Assembly: GCF_014207635.1 (NCBI RefSeq)
Contig: NZ_JACHIE010000001.1
Location: forward strand, 620,001 to 684,000
Direction: 5' to 3'
Origin: Acetobacter lovaniensis
GTDB taxonomy: Bacteria > Pseudomonadota > Alphaproteobacteria > Acetobacterales > Acetobacteraceae
DNA: 64,000 bases
The notes under the pieces were generated by a model. It made no database searches. It saw only the letters and a list, made by a program, of their open reading frames with translations, and was not told the DNA's origin. Made by a program: the position numbers and the translations under genes. Positions 36,124-45,091 of this stretch are shown one piece after another. Within the stretch, counting starts at the first letter, position 1, and the number at the start of each line of letters is the position of its first letter.

Positions 36124-37569
36124 TTAGACGGAGTAGTACATTTCGAACTCAATCGGGTGCGGTGTGTGCTCGAAACGGTACACATCATTCCATTTCAGGG
36201 TGATGTAGCTTTCAATCTGGTCTTTGGTGAACACGCCACCAGCCAGCAGGAACTCGTGGTCAGCGGCCAGAGCTTCCAGCGCTTCACGCAGGGAGCCAGC
36301 AACTGTCGGGATCTGCTTCAGTTCTTCGGGCGGCAGGTCGTACAGGTCCTTGTCCATGGCATCGCCAGGGTGGATCTTGTTCTTGATACCATCCAGACCC
36401 GCCATCAGCATTGCGGAGAATGCCAGATAAGGGTTGGCCGTGGGGTCGGGGAAGCGCACTTCAACGCGCTTGGCCTTCGGGCTGGTTGCGTACGGAATAC
36501 GGCAAGAAGCAGAGCGGTTGCGGGCAGAATATGCCAGCAGTACGGGTGCTTCAAAGCCCGGAATCAGACGCTTGTAGGAGTTGGTGGACGGATTGGTGAA
36601 GGCGTTCAGCGCCTTGGCATGCTTGATGATACCGCCGATGTAGTACAGCGCCGTATCGGACAGGTCCGCATAGCCATTACCAGCAAAGGTGGACTTGCCG
36701 TCTTTCCAGATGGACTGGTGGACATGCATGCCCGAGCCGTTATCGCCAAAGATCGGCTTCGGCATGAACGTGGCGGTCTTGCCATAGGAGTGCGCCACGT
36801 TGTGCACACAGTATTTGTAAATCTGCATGAAGTCGGCGGAGCGGACCAGCGTTTCAAACTTGGTGCCAAGTTCGTGCTGGGACTGCGCAACCTCATGGTG
36901 GTGCTTTTCAATGGCCAGACCCATTTCGCCCATGGTTGCCAGCATTTCAGCGCGCAGGTCGCTTTCGCTGTCAACGGGAGCAACGGGGAAGTAACCACCC
37001 TTTACACCGGGGCGATGGCCCATGTTGCCTTCTGGGTAGTCCTTGAGGGACGCATCAGGCCCTTCGATGCTGTCAAGCTGGTAGGTGCCGTAGTTGGGGC
37101 CCGTGCCGAACTGGACGTTATCGAAAATGAAGAACTCGGCTTCGGGGCCAAAGAAGGCCGTGTCACCCAGACCGGAGGACTTCAGGTACTGCTCGGCCAG
37201 CTTGGCGGTGGAGCGCGGGTCGCGGTTATAGGGCTGCCCGGTGGACGGCTCGATAATATCGCAGAACAGAATAAGCTGCGGACGGGCGGAAAAGGGGTCC
37301 ATAACAGCCGATGTGGGATCGGGCAGCAGAACCATGTCGCTTTCGTTAATGGCTTTCCAGCCTGCAATGGAAGACCCGTCGAACATAAAGCCGTCGGTAA
37401 AGCTGTCTTCCTCAATGGTGCTGACGTGCTGGCACGTGTGCTGCCATTTGCCGTGCGTGTCCGTAAACCGCAGGTCAACCAGTTCGACCGAATGTTCCTG
37501 AATCAGGTCAAAAACCTTGGCAATTGCAGCAGCCTTGCTGTCGCCCGCCGAAGCTGTTTTCTTCACCAT
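36124..37569 (-). CDS. glnA: Glutamine synthetase, type I
   Basis: GlnA makes glutamine from glutamate, ammonia and ATP. The 481-residue protein is slightly longer than most type I enzymes because of an N-terminal [13 protein letters not shown] extension. Core motifs are [60 protein letters not shown] and the adenylylation site DLYDLPPEE, where Tyr would be modified by GlnE. It follows glnB by about 100 bases with two short hairpins between them, so the two may share a transcript. Confidence 0.97.
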   Translation of the reverse strand: MVKKTASAGDSKAAAIAKVFDLIQEHSVELVDLRFTDTHGKWQHTCQHVSTIEEDSFTDGFMFDGSSIAGWKAINESDMVLLPDPTSAVMDPFSARPQLILFCDIIEPSTGQPYNRDPRSTAKLAEQYLKSSGLGDTAFFGPEAEFFIFDNVQFGTGPNYGTYQLDSIEGPDASLKDYPEGNMGHRPGVKGGYFPVAPVDSESDLRAEMLATMGEMGLAIEKHHHEVAQSQHELGTKFETLVRSADFMQIYKYCVHNVAHSYGKTATFMPKPIFGDNGSGMHVHQSIWKDGKSTFAGNGYADLSDTALYYIGGIIKHAKALNAFTNPSTNSYKRLIPGFEAPVLLAYSARNRSASCRIPYATSPKAKRVEVRFPDPTANPYLAFSAMLMAGLDGIKNKIHPGDAMDKDLYDLPPEELKQIPTVAGSLREALEALAADHEFLLAGGVFTKDQIESYITLKWNDVYRFEHTPHPIEFEMYYSV

Positions 37570-37672
37570 GCTCTCTTCACCTAAAAAGCCTGTTTATGTT
37601 CCGCACCCTGCGGAAACATGCCGTGGAATTGTGGAGCCCGCCTTGCCCGAGCCTGCTGACATACAGCAGGGA
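37570..37672 (-). other. glnB-glnA intergenic hairpins
   Basis: Read on the minus strand, the gap has a hairpin directly after glnB (CCTGCTG / CAGCAGG, five-base loop) and another before glnA (TGTTTCCGC / GCGGAACA). Neither has a T run, so they look like processing or partial-termination structures rather than full terminators. AGGTGAAG precedes the glnA ATG. Confidence 0.5.
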
Positions 37673-38020
<348 letters not shown>

Positions 38021-38252
38021 TCAACACACCGTTGCTGGACCCGCGTGGGGGCCTGTACTCTCTTGTTCTTTTGCCTGACCCGTTACAAACCTCAGGCACC
38101 AGACCCGAACACACTTGCACGGCTTGACCCGTCGGGCAATCGGGTAGATGCGGATTTGTATCGGTAAAGCATTAAACAGAAATTTCATCCCGACCGTTTT
38201 CGCTCCGCCTCCTTCTTTCTTCTTTTCCGCCTGCCGGGCAAGGGAATTTGTA

Positions 38253-39413
38253 ATGACAAAAGTTTTTAACAGGCAGTTTGCCGATCTTCCTGTTACAATT
38301 TTTACGGTCATGTCCGCGCTGGCCCGCCAGCATGACGCCATTAACCTCGGGCAGGGTTTTCCTGACCAGGAAGGCCCGCAGGACATGATTCGCCTTGCAG
38401 CCGATGCCCTGCTTGACGGACAGAACCAGTATGCACCCCTGACAGGACTGCCCGAACTGCGCGCAGCCGTGGCGCAGGCCAACCTGCGCTTTCAGGGCAT
38501 TGCGGTCGATGCCGATTCGGAAGTCGTGGTCACATCCGGCGCAACGGAAGCACTGGCGGCATCCCTTATGGCCCTGATCGAGCCGGGGGATGAGGTAGTG
38601 CTGATGGAACCATTATACGACACCTACCTGCCCGTGATCCGCCAGTTGGGCGGCGTGCCGCGCATTGTGCGGCTACAGGCACCAGACTGGGCTTTGCCCC
38701 GGCAGGCGCTGGCCGATGCTTTTTCCGCCCGCACCAAGGCAATTATCCTCAACTCCCCCATGAACCCGACCGGCAAGGTGTTCACGGCAGACGAACTGGC
38801 CTTTATTGCCACGCTGGTACAGCAGCACGATACGTTCGCCATCTGCGATGAGGTTTACGAACATCTGGTGTTCAACACCCCGCACATCTCGCTCATGTCC
38901 CTGCCCGGCATGCGTGAGCGCTGCGTGCGTATTGGAAGTGCAGGCAAGAGTTTTTCCCTGACCGGCTGGAAGGTAGGTTACATCACGGCACCCGCCCCAC
39001 TGGCTACCGTTATTGCCAAGGCACACCAGAACCTTGTGTTTGCCACCCCGCCCAACCTGCAACGCGCCGTGGCATTCGGGCTGAACAAGGACACAGCCTA
39101 TTTTACCACCCTTGCGCAGGACATGGCCACGCAGGGCACAATCCTTGCTTCCGGCCTGCAACGTCTGGGTTTTGGTGTGCTGCCTTATCAGGGGAGCTAC
39201 TTTATCATGGCCGACATTACCCCGCTGGCCAACGGGCAGGACGATGTGGCCTTTAGCCGCATGCTTACGGAGCAGGCGCGTGTCACCACCATTCCCGCTT
39301 CCGCATTTTACGCAGCCGAACCGCCCCGCAACCTGATCCGCTTTGCCTTTTGCAAACGTCCCGAAGTGCTTATAGAGGCGCTGAACCGCATGGAGGCGTG
39401 GAAAAACCGGTAA
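38253..39413 (+). CDS. Class I/II pyridoxal-phosphate aminotransferase
   Basis: The 386-residue fold-type I aminotransferase has INLGQGFPDQEGP (substrate-binding), TSGATEALAASLMA (PLP phosphate), NSPMNPTGKVFTADEL, AICDEVYEHLVF and the PLP Lys in GSAGKSFSLTGWKVGY. The closest well-known relatives are methionine/kynurenine aminotransferases of the YbdL/KAT type, but specificity cannot be fixed. The ATG at 38253 follows an AAGGGAA. The stop codon lies in the loop of its own terminator hairpin. It is divergent from glnB and upstream of tRNA-His. Confidence 0.9.
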   Translation: MTKVFNRQFADLPVTIFTVMSALARQHDAINLGQGFPDQEGPQDMIRLAADALLDGQNQYAPLTGLPELRAAVAQANLRFQGIAVDADSEVVVTSGATEALAASLMALIEPGDEVVLMEPLYDTYLPVIRQLGGVPRIVRLQAPDWALPRQALADAFSARTKAIILNSPMNPTGKVFTADELAFIATLVQQHDTFAICDEVYEHLVFNTPHISLMSLPGMRERCVRIGSAGKSFSLTGWKVGYITAPAPLATVIAKAHQNLVFATPPNLQRAVAFGLNKDTAYFTTLAQDMATQGTILASGLQRLGFGVLPYQGSYFIMADITPLANGQDDVAFSRMLTEQARVTTIPASAFYAAEPPRNLIRFAFCKRPEVLIEALNRMEAWKNR

Positions 39414-39424
39414 AACGGTTTTTT
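39402..39424 (+). terminator. Rho-independent terminator overlapping the aminotransferase stop
   Basis: AAAAACCG (39402-39409) pairs perfectly with CGGTTTTT (39416-39423), and the loop GTAAAA contains the TAA stop. A T run follows on the plus strand. The position means the last codons of the gene form the upstream arm. Confidence 0.75.
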
Positions 39425-39490
39425 CCACCAATTCCGCAATTATCCAATTGACGGACCACACTCTTTTCTCTAAACGTCCGCTTGCTGTGC

Positions 39491-39567
39491 GGCGGACGTA
39501 GCTCAGCTGGTAGAGCGCCGGTTTGTGGTACCGGTGGTCGCGGGTTCAAGTCCCGTCGTTCGCCCCA
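39491..39567 (+). tRNA. tRNA-His (GUG)
   Basis: A complete cloverleaf is present. The acceptor arm GCGGACG pairs with CGTTCGC, the anticodon stem CCGGT with ACCGG, and the T arm carries GGGTTCAAGTCCC. The anticodon GTG is at 39525-39527. The extra G at 39491 opposite C73 is the G-1 identity base of tRNA-His, and CCA is encoded at 39565-39567. Confidence 0.98.
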
Positions 39568-39799
39568 GCATATTCCCTTTTAAAATCAGGTTTTCCAAAC
39601 CCACCAGTCCCTAGATTGCCATAGCGGCAGCACAGCCGTGGCATGTGGGGCAATACTGCTGCAAGCTCGCAGCAAGTATAAACACGCGGGCTCCACCAGC
39701 CCCCTCCTCCACAAAAAAATGCAGGCTACCGGCTGGTTCAGGCCAGAATCCCGGTTTGGTGTATTTTCCAACACCGTGGCAATGGCATAAAACCACAGA

Positions 39800-40243
39800 A
39801 TGCAAAGCACGTTGCCCCCCATAAGCCTGCTCGCCCTGATCATGCTTCCGGCCTGCACTGCCCCCGTGGCTCCACCCAACACGCCACCGGCTGAGGCCGC
39901 ATTGTACCGGGCCAAACAGACTTGTCTGGACACCTACCAGACCCGTCCCGGACAGGTTGCCAAGGATAACATGAGCAAGCTGATGACCTGTCTGGCCAGA
40001 GCCACCCAGAAATACGGGCAGCAGGCTTACGGCCCCTATGCTCCCATTTACATGGATGGTGCCTCAAAAGGGGTTGAGGCCGCCCGGCACCTGCGTGATG
40101 GCATTTACACCCCCGATCAGTTCGGGAGTGAGATCGGGCTTATTCAGGAGCAGGAAAACTCGGCCATTGCGCAACAGAAGGCACAGATGTCCACTCCCAT
40201 GGACCCTATTTTGCAGCCGGTTCCAGCCGCACCTGGCCGTTAA
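39800..40243 (+). CDS. Small lipoprotein of unknown function
   Basis: The 147-residue protein begins with a lipoprotein signal (MQSTLPPISLLALIMLPAC) whose LPAC lipobox gives Cys19 as the likely lipidated residue. A Pro/Ala spacer follows, then a helical region with conserved-looking Cys residues (KQTCLDTYQTRP and KLMTCLARATQKYGQQ). The C-terminus is Gln-rich and ends in a Pro/Ala tail. I do not recognise a family. It lies 232 bases downstream of tRNA-His and 270 bases upstream of icd, so it is probably its own transcript. Confidence 0.75.
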   Translation: MQSTLPPISLLALIMLPACTAPVAPPNTPPAEAALYRAKQTCLDTYQTRPGQVAKDNMSKLMTCLARATQKYGQQAYGPYAPIYMDGASKGVEAARHLRDGIYTPDQFGSEIGLIQEQENSAIAQQKAQMSTPMDPILQPVPAAPGR

Positions 40244-40430
40244 GTCACGCCCGACCACAGAGCCTGAATCTTCCGCACCCCACCACCTGCGGACCTGACC
40301 AGATTGTGATGAACAGGGCCAATCCGGCACAAAAACGGCCTGCTTCCGCCAGATATACGCTTGAAACCCGGCTCTCCTGTCCCGAATGTGAAGTGCGAGA
40401 CAGTTTACGGCTGTGGCAAGGTGCTCAATC

Positions 40431-40455
40431 CATACAGTGTATGACAGTCATACAG
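40431..40455. promoter_or_regulatory. Palindrome and repeat upstream of icd
   Basis: CATACAGTGTATG (40431-40443) is a perfect 6-bp inverted repeat around one base, and CATACAG recurs at 40449-40455. It lies 59 bases before the icd start and could be an operator, but no regulator site is recognised. Confidence 0.35.
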
Positions 40456-40513
40456 ATTGCGCAGCATTTGTGAGAACGAACAAGAAAACCATGTCGGAAA
40501 TGGATTGGTAATC

Positions 40514-41734
40514 ATGGCTAAAATCAAGGTCAAAAACCCGGTTGTAGAAATGGACGGGGATGAAATGACCCGCATTATCTGGCACTTCATCCGCGAGCGG
40601 CTGATCCTGCCTTATCTGGATATTGACCTCAAATACTACGATCTGGGCATTGAACACCGCGACGCCACGAATGATCAGGTCACCATTGACGCCGCCGAAG
40701 CCACAAAGCGCTACGGCGTTGCGGTCAAGTGCGCCACCATCACACCGGACGAAGCCCGGGTGAAGGAATTTGGCCTGAAAAAAATGTATCGCTCCCCCAA
40801 TGGCACCATCCGGAACATTCTGGACGGCACCATTTTCCGCGAGCCCATCATCTGCTCCAACGTGCCCCGTCTGGTGCCTCACTGGACAAAGCCGATCGTG
40901 ATTGGCCGCCATGCCTACGGAGACATCTACCGCGCTGTGGAAACAAAAATTCCCGGCCCCGGCAAGGTCACGCTGAACTATGTGCCAGATAACGGGGGGG
41001 AGCCCATTACGCTGGATGTGCATGACTTCAAGGGCCCCGGTGTAACGCTGGGCATGCACAACACCCGCGCATCCATTGAAGGGTTTGCCCGGGCCTCCCT
41101 CTCCTACGGGCGCGACCGCGGGCTGCCGGTTTACCTGTCCACCAAGAACACCATTCTCAAAGCCTATGACGGCATGTTCAAGGACGTGTTTGCCGAGGTG
41201 TATGAAAACGAGTTCAAGGCTGAATTTGAAAAACTGGGCCTGACCTACGAACACCGCCTGATTGATGACATGGTGGCCTGCGCCCTCAAATGGCCCGGCG
41301 GCTATGTGTGGGCCTGCAAGAACTACGATGGCGATGTGGAAAGCGACATTGTAGCACAAGGCTTTGGCAGCTTGGGCCTGATGACATCCGTCCTGCTCAG
41401 CCCCTCTGGCGATGTGGTGGAAGCCGAAGCCGCCCACGGCACGGTGACCCGCCATTACCGCGAACACCAGAAGGGCAACCCCACCAGCACCAACCCCATC
41501 GCTTCCATTTTTGCATGGACTCGCGGGCTGGCCTATCGCGGCCGGTTTGATAACACTCCGGACGTGGTGCACTTTGCCAACACACTGGAAAAAGTGTGCA
41601 TTGATACGGTGGAAGCCGGGCAGATGACCAAGGACCTTGCTCAGCTTGTTGGCAAAAACGCCCAGTGGCTCAACACTCAGGACTTCCTGGATGTGCTGGA
41701 CGCACGGCTGAAAAAAGAACTGGCCAAGGCCTGA
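40514..41734 (+). CDS. icd: NADP-dependent isocitrate dehydrogenase
   Basis: Icd oxidises isocitrate to 2-oxoglutarate. The 406-residue protein is of the eukaryote-like NADP type common in alphaproteobacteria: [20 protein letters not shown] at the N-terminus, [20 protein letters not shown] (substrate site), [15 protein letters not shown], and [12 protein letters not shown] with the metal-binding Asp residues. The nucleotide region is [17 protein letters not shown]. The ATG at 40514 is the family start. A strong terminator follows 11 bases after the stop. Confidence 0.97.
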   Translation: MAKIKVKNPVVEMDGDEMTRIIWHFIRERLILPYLDIDLKYYDLGIEHRDATNDQVTIDAAEATKRYGVAVKCATITPDEARVKEFGLKKMYRSPNGTIRNILDGTIFREPIICSNVPRLVPHWTKPIVIGRHAYGDIYRAVETKIPGPGKVTLNYVPDNGGEPITLDVHDFKGPGVTLGMHNTRASIEGFARASLSYGRDRGLPVYLSTKNTILKAYDGMFKDVFAEVYENEFKAEFEKLGLTYEHRLIDDMVACALKWPGGYVWACKNYDGDVESDIVAQGFGSLGLMTSVLLSPSGDVVEAEAAHGTVTRHYREHQKGNPTSTNPIASIFAWTRGLAYRGRFDNTPDVVHFANTLEKVCIDTVEAGQMTKDLAQLVGKNAQWLNTQDFLDVLDARLKKELAKA

Positions 41735-41744
41735 ACCCGGACTG

Positions 41745-41773
41745 GCAGGCCCGCACATGCGGGCCTGCTTTTT
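41745..41773 (+). terminator. Rho-independent terminator of icd
   Basis: A perfect 10-bp stem (GCAGGCCCGC 41745-41754 / GCGGGCCTGC 41759-41768) with an ACAT loop is followed by five T. It closes the icd transcription unit. Confidence 0.95.
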
Positions 41774-41908
41774 ATACCCCCACCAGTACGCACCGCAGAG
41801 CCTGCCAAATATGCTCCGAACCATGCCTTTTGCCATTGCGTCCAAACCGACGCTGACGCAAAACAGGGCTTTGAATCTTAGCATAACCTTAAGAGCAGGA
41901 CCCTGCGC

Positions 41909-42928
41909 ATGTCAGTCATCCCCGCAGAAACAGACGTAGCCATTATAGGGGCAGGCCCGGCCGGGCTGTTTGCCGCTTTCCAATGCGCCATGCTGCGCCT
42001 GCGCTGTGTGCTCATTGATGTTCTGCCCGAAGTGGGCGGCCAGTGCGCGGCCCTTTACCCCGAAAAACCGATTTACGACATTCCCGCCTGCCCCGCCGTG
42101 GAAGGGGCCGAACTGATTGCCAATCTGGAACGCCAGATTGCCCCGTTTGATATTCCCCGCCTGCTCAGGCACCGGGTCGAGGGGCTGAGCGGCCAGCGCG
42201 GGGACTTCTCGCTCACCACGGACAAGGGCGCTCATCTGCACGCCAAGGCCGTGATTATTGCCGCCGGTGCTGGCGCTTTTGGCCCCAACCGCCCCCCGCT
42301 GGATGGCCTTGGCGCATATGAGGAAAGTGGCGCGGTGCAATACTATGTGCGCCGCAAGGCAGACTTCCAGAACAAGCGCATCGTGATTGCTGGCGGCGGG
42401 GATTCCGCGCTGGACTGGGCGCTCTCCCTCAAGGACACGGCTGCAAAACTTTATCTGGTACACCGGCGCGACCGCTTCCGTGGCGCACCGGAAAGCCTGC
42501 GCCAGCTTGATGAAGCCGTAGCCGCCGGGCAGATTGAAAAAGTGGTGCCCTACCAGCTCCACGGCCTGCAAGGCGCCAATGGTGCGCTGACCGGCGTGGA
42601 TGTGATTGACATGGACGGCGCCACCCGCACGCTGGAAGCCGATGTGCTGCTGCCCTTCTTTGGTCTGGCAACCGACCTTGGCCCTGTTGCCCGCTGGGGA
42701 ATGGATACCCAGCGTTCCACCATTCCCGTTACCCCCTCCAGTTGCGAAACAAGCCTTGCTGGCATTTTTGCCATTGGGGATGTGGCAACCTACCCCGGCA
42801 AGCTCAAGCTGATCCTGCAGGGCTTTAGCGAGGCCGCCATGGCTGCCCACGCCATTCACCCCATTATTTACCCCGAGCAGGCCCTGCACTTTGAATATTC
42901 GACCAGCAAGGGCGTTCCCGCCGCGTAA
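41909..42928 (+). CDS. Ferredoxin/flavodoxin-NADP+ reductase, thioredoxin-reductase-like
   Basis: The 339-residue flavoprotein has the FAD Rossmann motif VAIIGAGPAGLFAAFQ, the NADPH motif IVIAGGGDSALDWALSL, and the C-terminal FAD motif GIFAIGDVATYPGKLKLI. It lacks the redox-active CxxC of thioredoxin reductase: EVGGQCAALYPEKPIYDIP, a hallmark of the TrxR-type ferredoxin-NADP reductase family, is present instead. It is divided from icd by a terminator and from the dadA-type gene by 141 bases. Confidence 0.92.
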   Translation: MSVIPAETDVAIIGAGPAGLFAAFQCAMLRLRCVLIDVLPEVGGQCAALYPEKPIYDIPACPAVEGAELIANLERQIAPFDIPRLLRHRVEGLSGQRGDFSLTTDKGAHLHAKAVIIAAGAGAFGPNRPPLDGLGAYEESGAVQYYVRRKADFQNKRIVIAGGGDSALDWALSLKDTAAKLYLVHRRDRFRGAPESLRQLDEAVAAGQIEKVVPYQLHGLQGANGALTGVDVIDMDGATRTLEADVLLPFFGLATDLGPVARWGMDTQRSTIPVTPSSCETSLAGIFAIGDVATYPGKLKLILQGFSEAAMAAHAIHPIIYPEQALHFEYSTSKGVPAA

Positions 42929-43069
42929 TCTGCGCCGTTCGACCTGCCGGGCCGCCTGCCATAATGCCACCGCCTTTGCCGGGTACGGGGGTAAAGGCAG
43001 GGTGTCCCGCAGGCCCCGTTTCCATACTGGCGGGAGAGTTCTCTCCCATCCTCTTATAAGGATGCAGCC

Positions 43070-44326
43070 GTGAAAATCATTATCCTTGGCGCAGGCGTGG
43101 TTGGTGTGACCTCCGCTTGGTACCTGAACGCTCTGGGGCATGACGTCACCGTTATAGACCGCCAGCCTGCCCCAGCCCTGGAAACATCCTTTGCCAATGC
43201 GGGTCAGGTTTCGCCCGGTTATTCCTCCCCCTGGGCCGCACCCGGCCTGCCCTGGCAGGCCATGACATGGATGCTGCACCCCCGCCATAGCCCGCTGGTC
43301 ATTCGCAAACGGCTGGACATGGCCATGCTGCGCTGGTTGCGGCAACTGCTTAAGAACTGCAACGCGCAGTCTTACGCACTCAACAAGGCCCGCATGCTCC
43401 GCGTGGCCGAATACAGCCGCGATTGCCTCGACGCCCTGCGCGAGGAAACCGGCATGACCTTTGATGACCGGCAGCAAGGGCTGATCCAGCTTTTCCGGAC
43501 TGACCAGCAGATCAGCAAAAGCCAGCGCGACATGCGCCTGCTGGCCGAAAGCGGAATACCCCACCAGTTACTTGGCGTGGACGATATTCTGGACCACGAG
43601 CCGGGGTTACGCCATGCGGCCCATCTGCTCAAAGGCGGACTGTTCCTCCCCAATGACCAGTCGGGAGATGCACATATCTTTACCCAAAGGCTTGCCCGCA
43701 TGGCCGAAGCCAAGGGGGTGCGCTTTCTTTACAACACCATCATCAAGGGGCTGGACGCCACGGCAGGCACGGTTGTTTCCGTCAGGACCAGTGCAGGGCA
43801 CCTGAGCGCAGATGCCTATGTGATGGCTCTGGGCAGCTACAGCGCCCGCCTGCTACGCCCACTTGGGCTACACCTGCCGATATACCCCGTTAAAGGTTAT
43901 TCGCTGACCCTCCCCCTGACGGATGAGAGCCATGCCCCGGTTTCTACGGTGAATGATGCGTTCTACAAAGTATCCATCACGCGTCTGGGCAACCGGATAC
44001 GGGTGGGCGGCACGGCGGAACTGACCGGATATAACCTCAAGCTCAGCCCCGACCGGCGGGAAACACTGGAACTCTCTTTTTCCGAACTGTATGGCGGGGG
44101 CGACCTGAGTGCCGCCACATACTGGACCGGCCTGCGCCCCTGCACGCCCGATGGCACGCCCATTATTGGCCCGGCCACGCCTTTTGGTAATCTATGGCTC
44201 AACACTGGCCACGGCACATTAGGCTGGACCATGGCCTGCGGCTCCGGTCGCCTGATTGCAGACATGATTGATGGCCGCAAAACCGATATTCCCGCACTGG
44301 ATCTGGCCTTAACCCGCTACGGTTAA
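43070..44326 (+). CDS. dadA: D-amino-acid dehydrogenase (DadA-type)
   Basis: DadA deaminates D-amino acids to 2-oxo acids with transfer of electrons to the respiratory chain. The 418-residue protein has the FAD motif IIILGAGVVGVTSAWYL, the DadA-type segment TSFANAGQVSPGYSSPWAAPG, and the C-terminal GLRPCTPDGTPIIGP and LNTGHGTLGWTMACGSG. The start is GTG at 43070, with TAAGGA seven bases upstream. No alanine racemase (dadX) lies nearby. The strong terminator at 44355-44388 closes the unit. Confidence 0.92.
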   Translation: MKIIILGAGVVGVTSAWYLNALGHDVTVIDRQPAPALETSFANAGQVSPGYSSPWAAPGLPWQAMTWMLHPRHSPLVIRKRLDMAMLRWLRQLLKNCNAQSYALNKARMLRVAEYSRDCLDALREETGMTFDDRQQGLIQLFRTDQQISKSQRDMRLLAESGIPHQLLGVDDILDHEPGLRHAAHLLKGGLFLPNDQSGDAHIFTQRLARMAEAKGVRFLYNTIIKGLDATAGTVVSVRTSAGHLSADAYVMALGSYSARLLRPLGLHLPIYPVKGYSLTLPLTDESHAPVSTVNDAFYKVSITRLGNRIRVGGTAELTGYNLKLSPDRRETLELSFSELYGGGDLSAATYWTGLRPCTPDGTPIIGPATPFGNLWLNTGHGTLGWTMACGSGRLIADMIDGRKTDIPALDLALTRYG

Positions 44327-44354
44327 GCGGTGGCTACAAACCAGCAGGCACAAT

Positions 44355-44393
44355 AAAAGGGCCGGAGAATTTCTTCTCCGGCCCTTTTATTTT
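44355..44393. terminator. Strong terminator between dadA and the Ala/Lys-rich protein gene
   Basis: A perfect 15-bp stem (AAAAGGGCCGGAGAA 44355-44369 / TTCTCCGGCCCTTTT 44374-44388) with a TTTC loop is followed by ATTTT. The A/T symmetry means it can serve both the plus-strand dadA and the minus-strand small gene that converges on it. Confidence 0.92.
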
Positions 44394-44460
44394 AAGGCTC
44401 TTATGCCTCCACATCACCGGCGGGCTGGCTTACGCCACCCCACCGCTAGATATGGTTGAC

Positions 44461-44724
44461 TTACTGAGCGGATTCAGCAGCCGGAGCAGCGTCACCTTTG
44501 GCGCCTTTTTTGGCGTGGTGCTTGCTGCCATGCTTACCAGCATGCTTGGCATGCTTGTCGGCTTTTTTGCCTTCTTCAGCAGCAGCAGGAGCTGCGGCTT
44601 CAGGAGCAGCAGGAGCGGCAGCAGCCGGAGCGGCAGGAGCAGCAGCTTCCTGAGCGAAAGAAGGAACAGCAGCGCCCATCAGAGCGACTGTGGAAAGAGC
44701 GGCGAGCAGACGACGAGAAATCAT
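44461..44724 (-). CDS. Small exported Ala/Pro/Lys/His-rich protein
   Basis: The 87-residue protein has a clear signal peptide (MISRRLLAALSTVALMGAAVPSFA), then two low-complexity parts: an Ala/Pro/Glu-rich stretch (residues 25-51), and a Lys/His-rich one (KKADKHAKHAGKHGSKHHAKKGAKG, written here as a residue pattern 53-75). No fold is recognised. The His/Lys cluster could bind metal or a polyanion, but this is only inference. It is alone on the minus strand, with a 367-base gap upstream. Confidence 0.7.
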   Translation of the reverse strand: MISRRLLAALSTVALMGAAVPSFAQEAAAPAAPAAAAPAAPEAAAPAAAEEGKKADKHAKHAGKHGSKHHAKKGAKGDAAPAAESAQ

Positions 44725-45091
44725 TTCTTAAATCTCCAATACAACCGGTCAGAATTCCTTTGGCTTTACTGCACCATCCCGTGCAAAAAACCTCCAGCCG
44801 GTTTCTGGGTTCATGCATATCACGGCATAGACAGGCCGTCTGCGTTTAAAATTTGCGCAACGTTTTCACTTATTATGAGTTTAACGCACTAATGCCATAG
44901 TTTTGCCACATTTTAGGAATTCTCAACAAAAAAACAGCCTGAAATAGGCAGTTTTCCTTGATTTTAGAAAGACGTACCTAGTTTTCATGCCTGTAATGCG
45001 CTCGAAAAAAATAATCCTTGCCACAGAGTAACCTTAGTTTGCCTATGCCCACAAAAAACAAGGGCCACGCTTGCGCGTGGCCCCTGGTTAC
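44725..45091. other. AT-rich gene-free interval with a possible minus-strand RNA
   Basis: No protein gene is visible. The left end has the promoter of the small exported protein. At 44931-44955 AAAACaGCCT pairs with AGGCaGTTTT around a GAAAT loop, with one A-A mismatch. Read on the minus strand this hairpin is followed by seven T, so it looks like a second terminator about 100 bases after the typA terminator. It could end a small RNA made from this gap or be a backup typA terminator. Confidence 0.45.
45053..45083 (-). terminator. Rho-independent terminator of typA
   Basis: On the minus strand, GGGCCACGC (from 45083-45075) pairs with GCGTGGCCC (45070-45062) with a four-base loop, followed by TTG and then six T (plus-strand A6 at 45053-45058). 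It begins nine bases after the typA stop. Confidence 0.92.

Noticed and set aside
39611-39805. 64-codon minus-strand frame with a CPTCH (haem c-like) motif
   Set aside because: No signal peptide or haem-protein context; a single CxxCH in a short frame of this size is likely chance.
41912-43564. Long minus-strand open frame opposite the ferredoxin-NADP reductase and dadA
   Set aside because: It spans two unrelated real genes on the other strand and has shadow-like composition.
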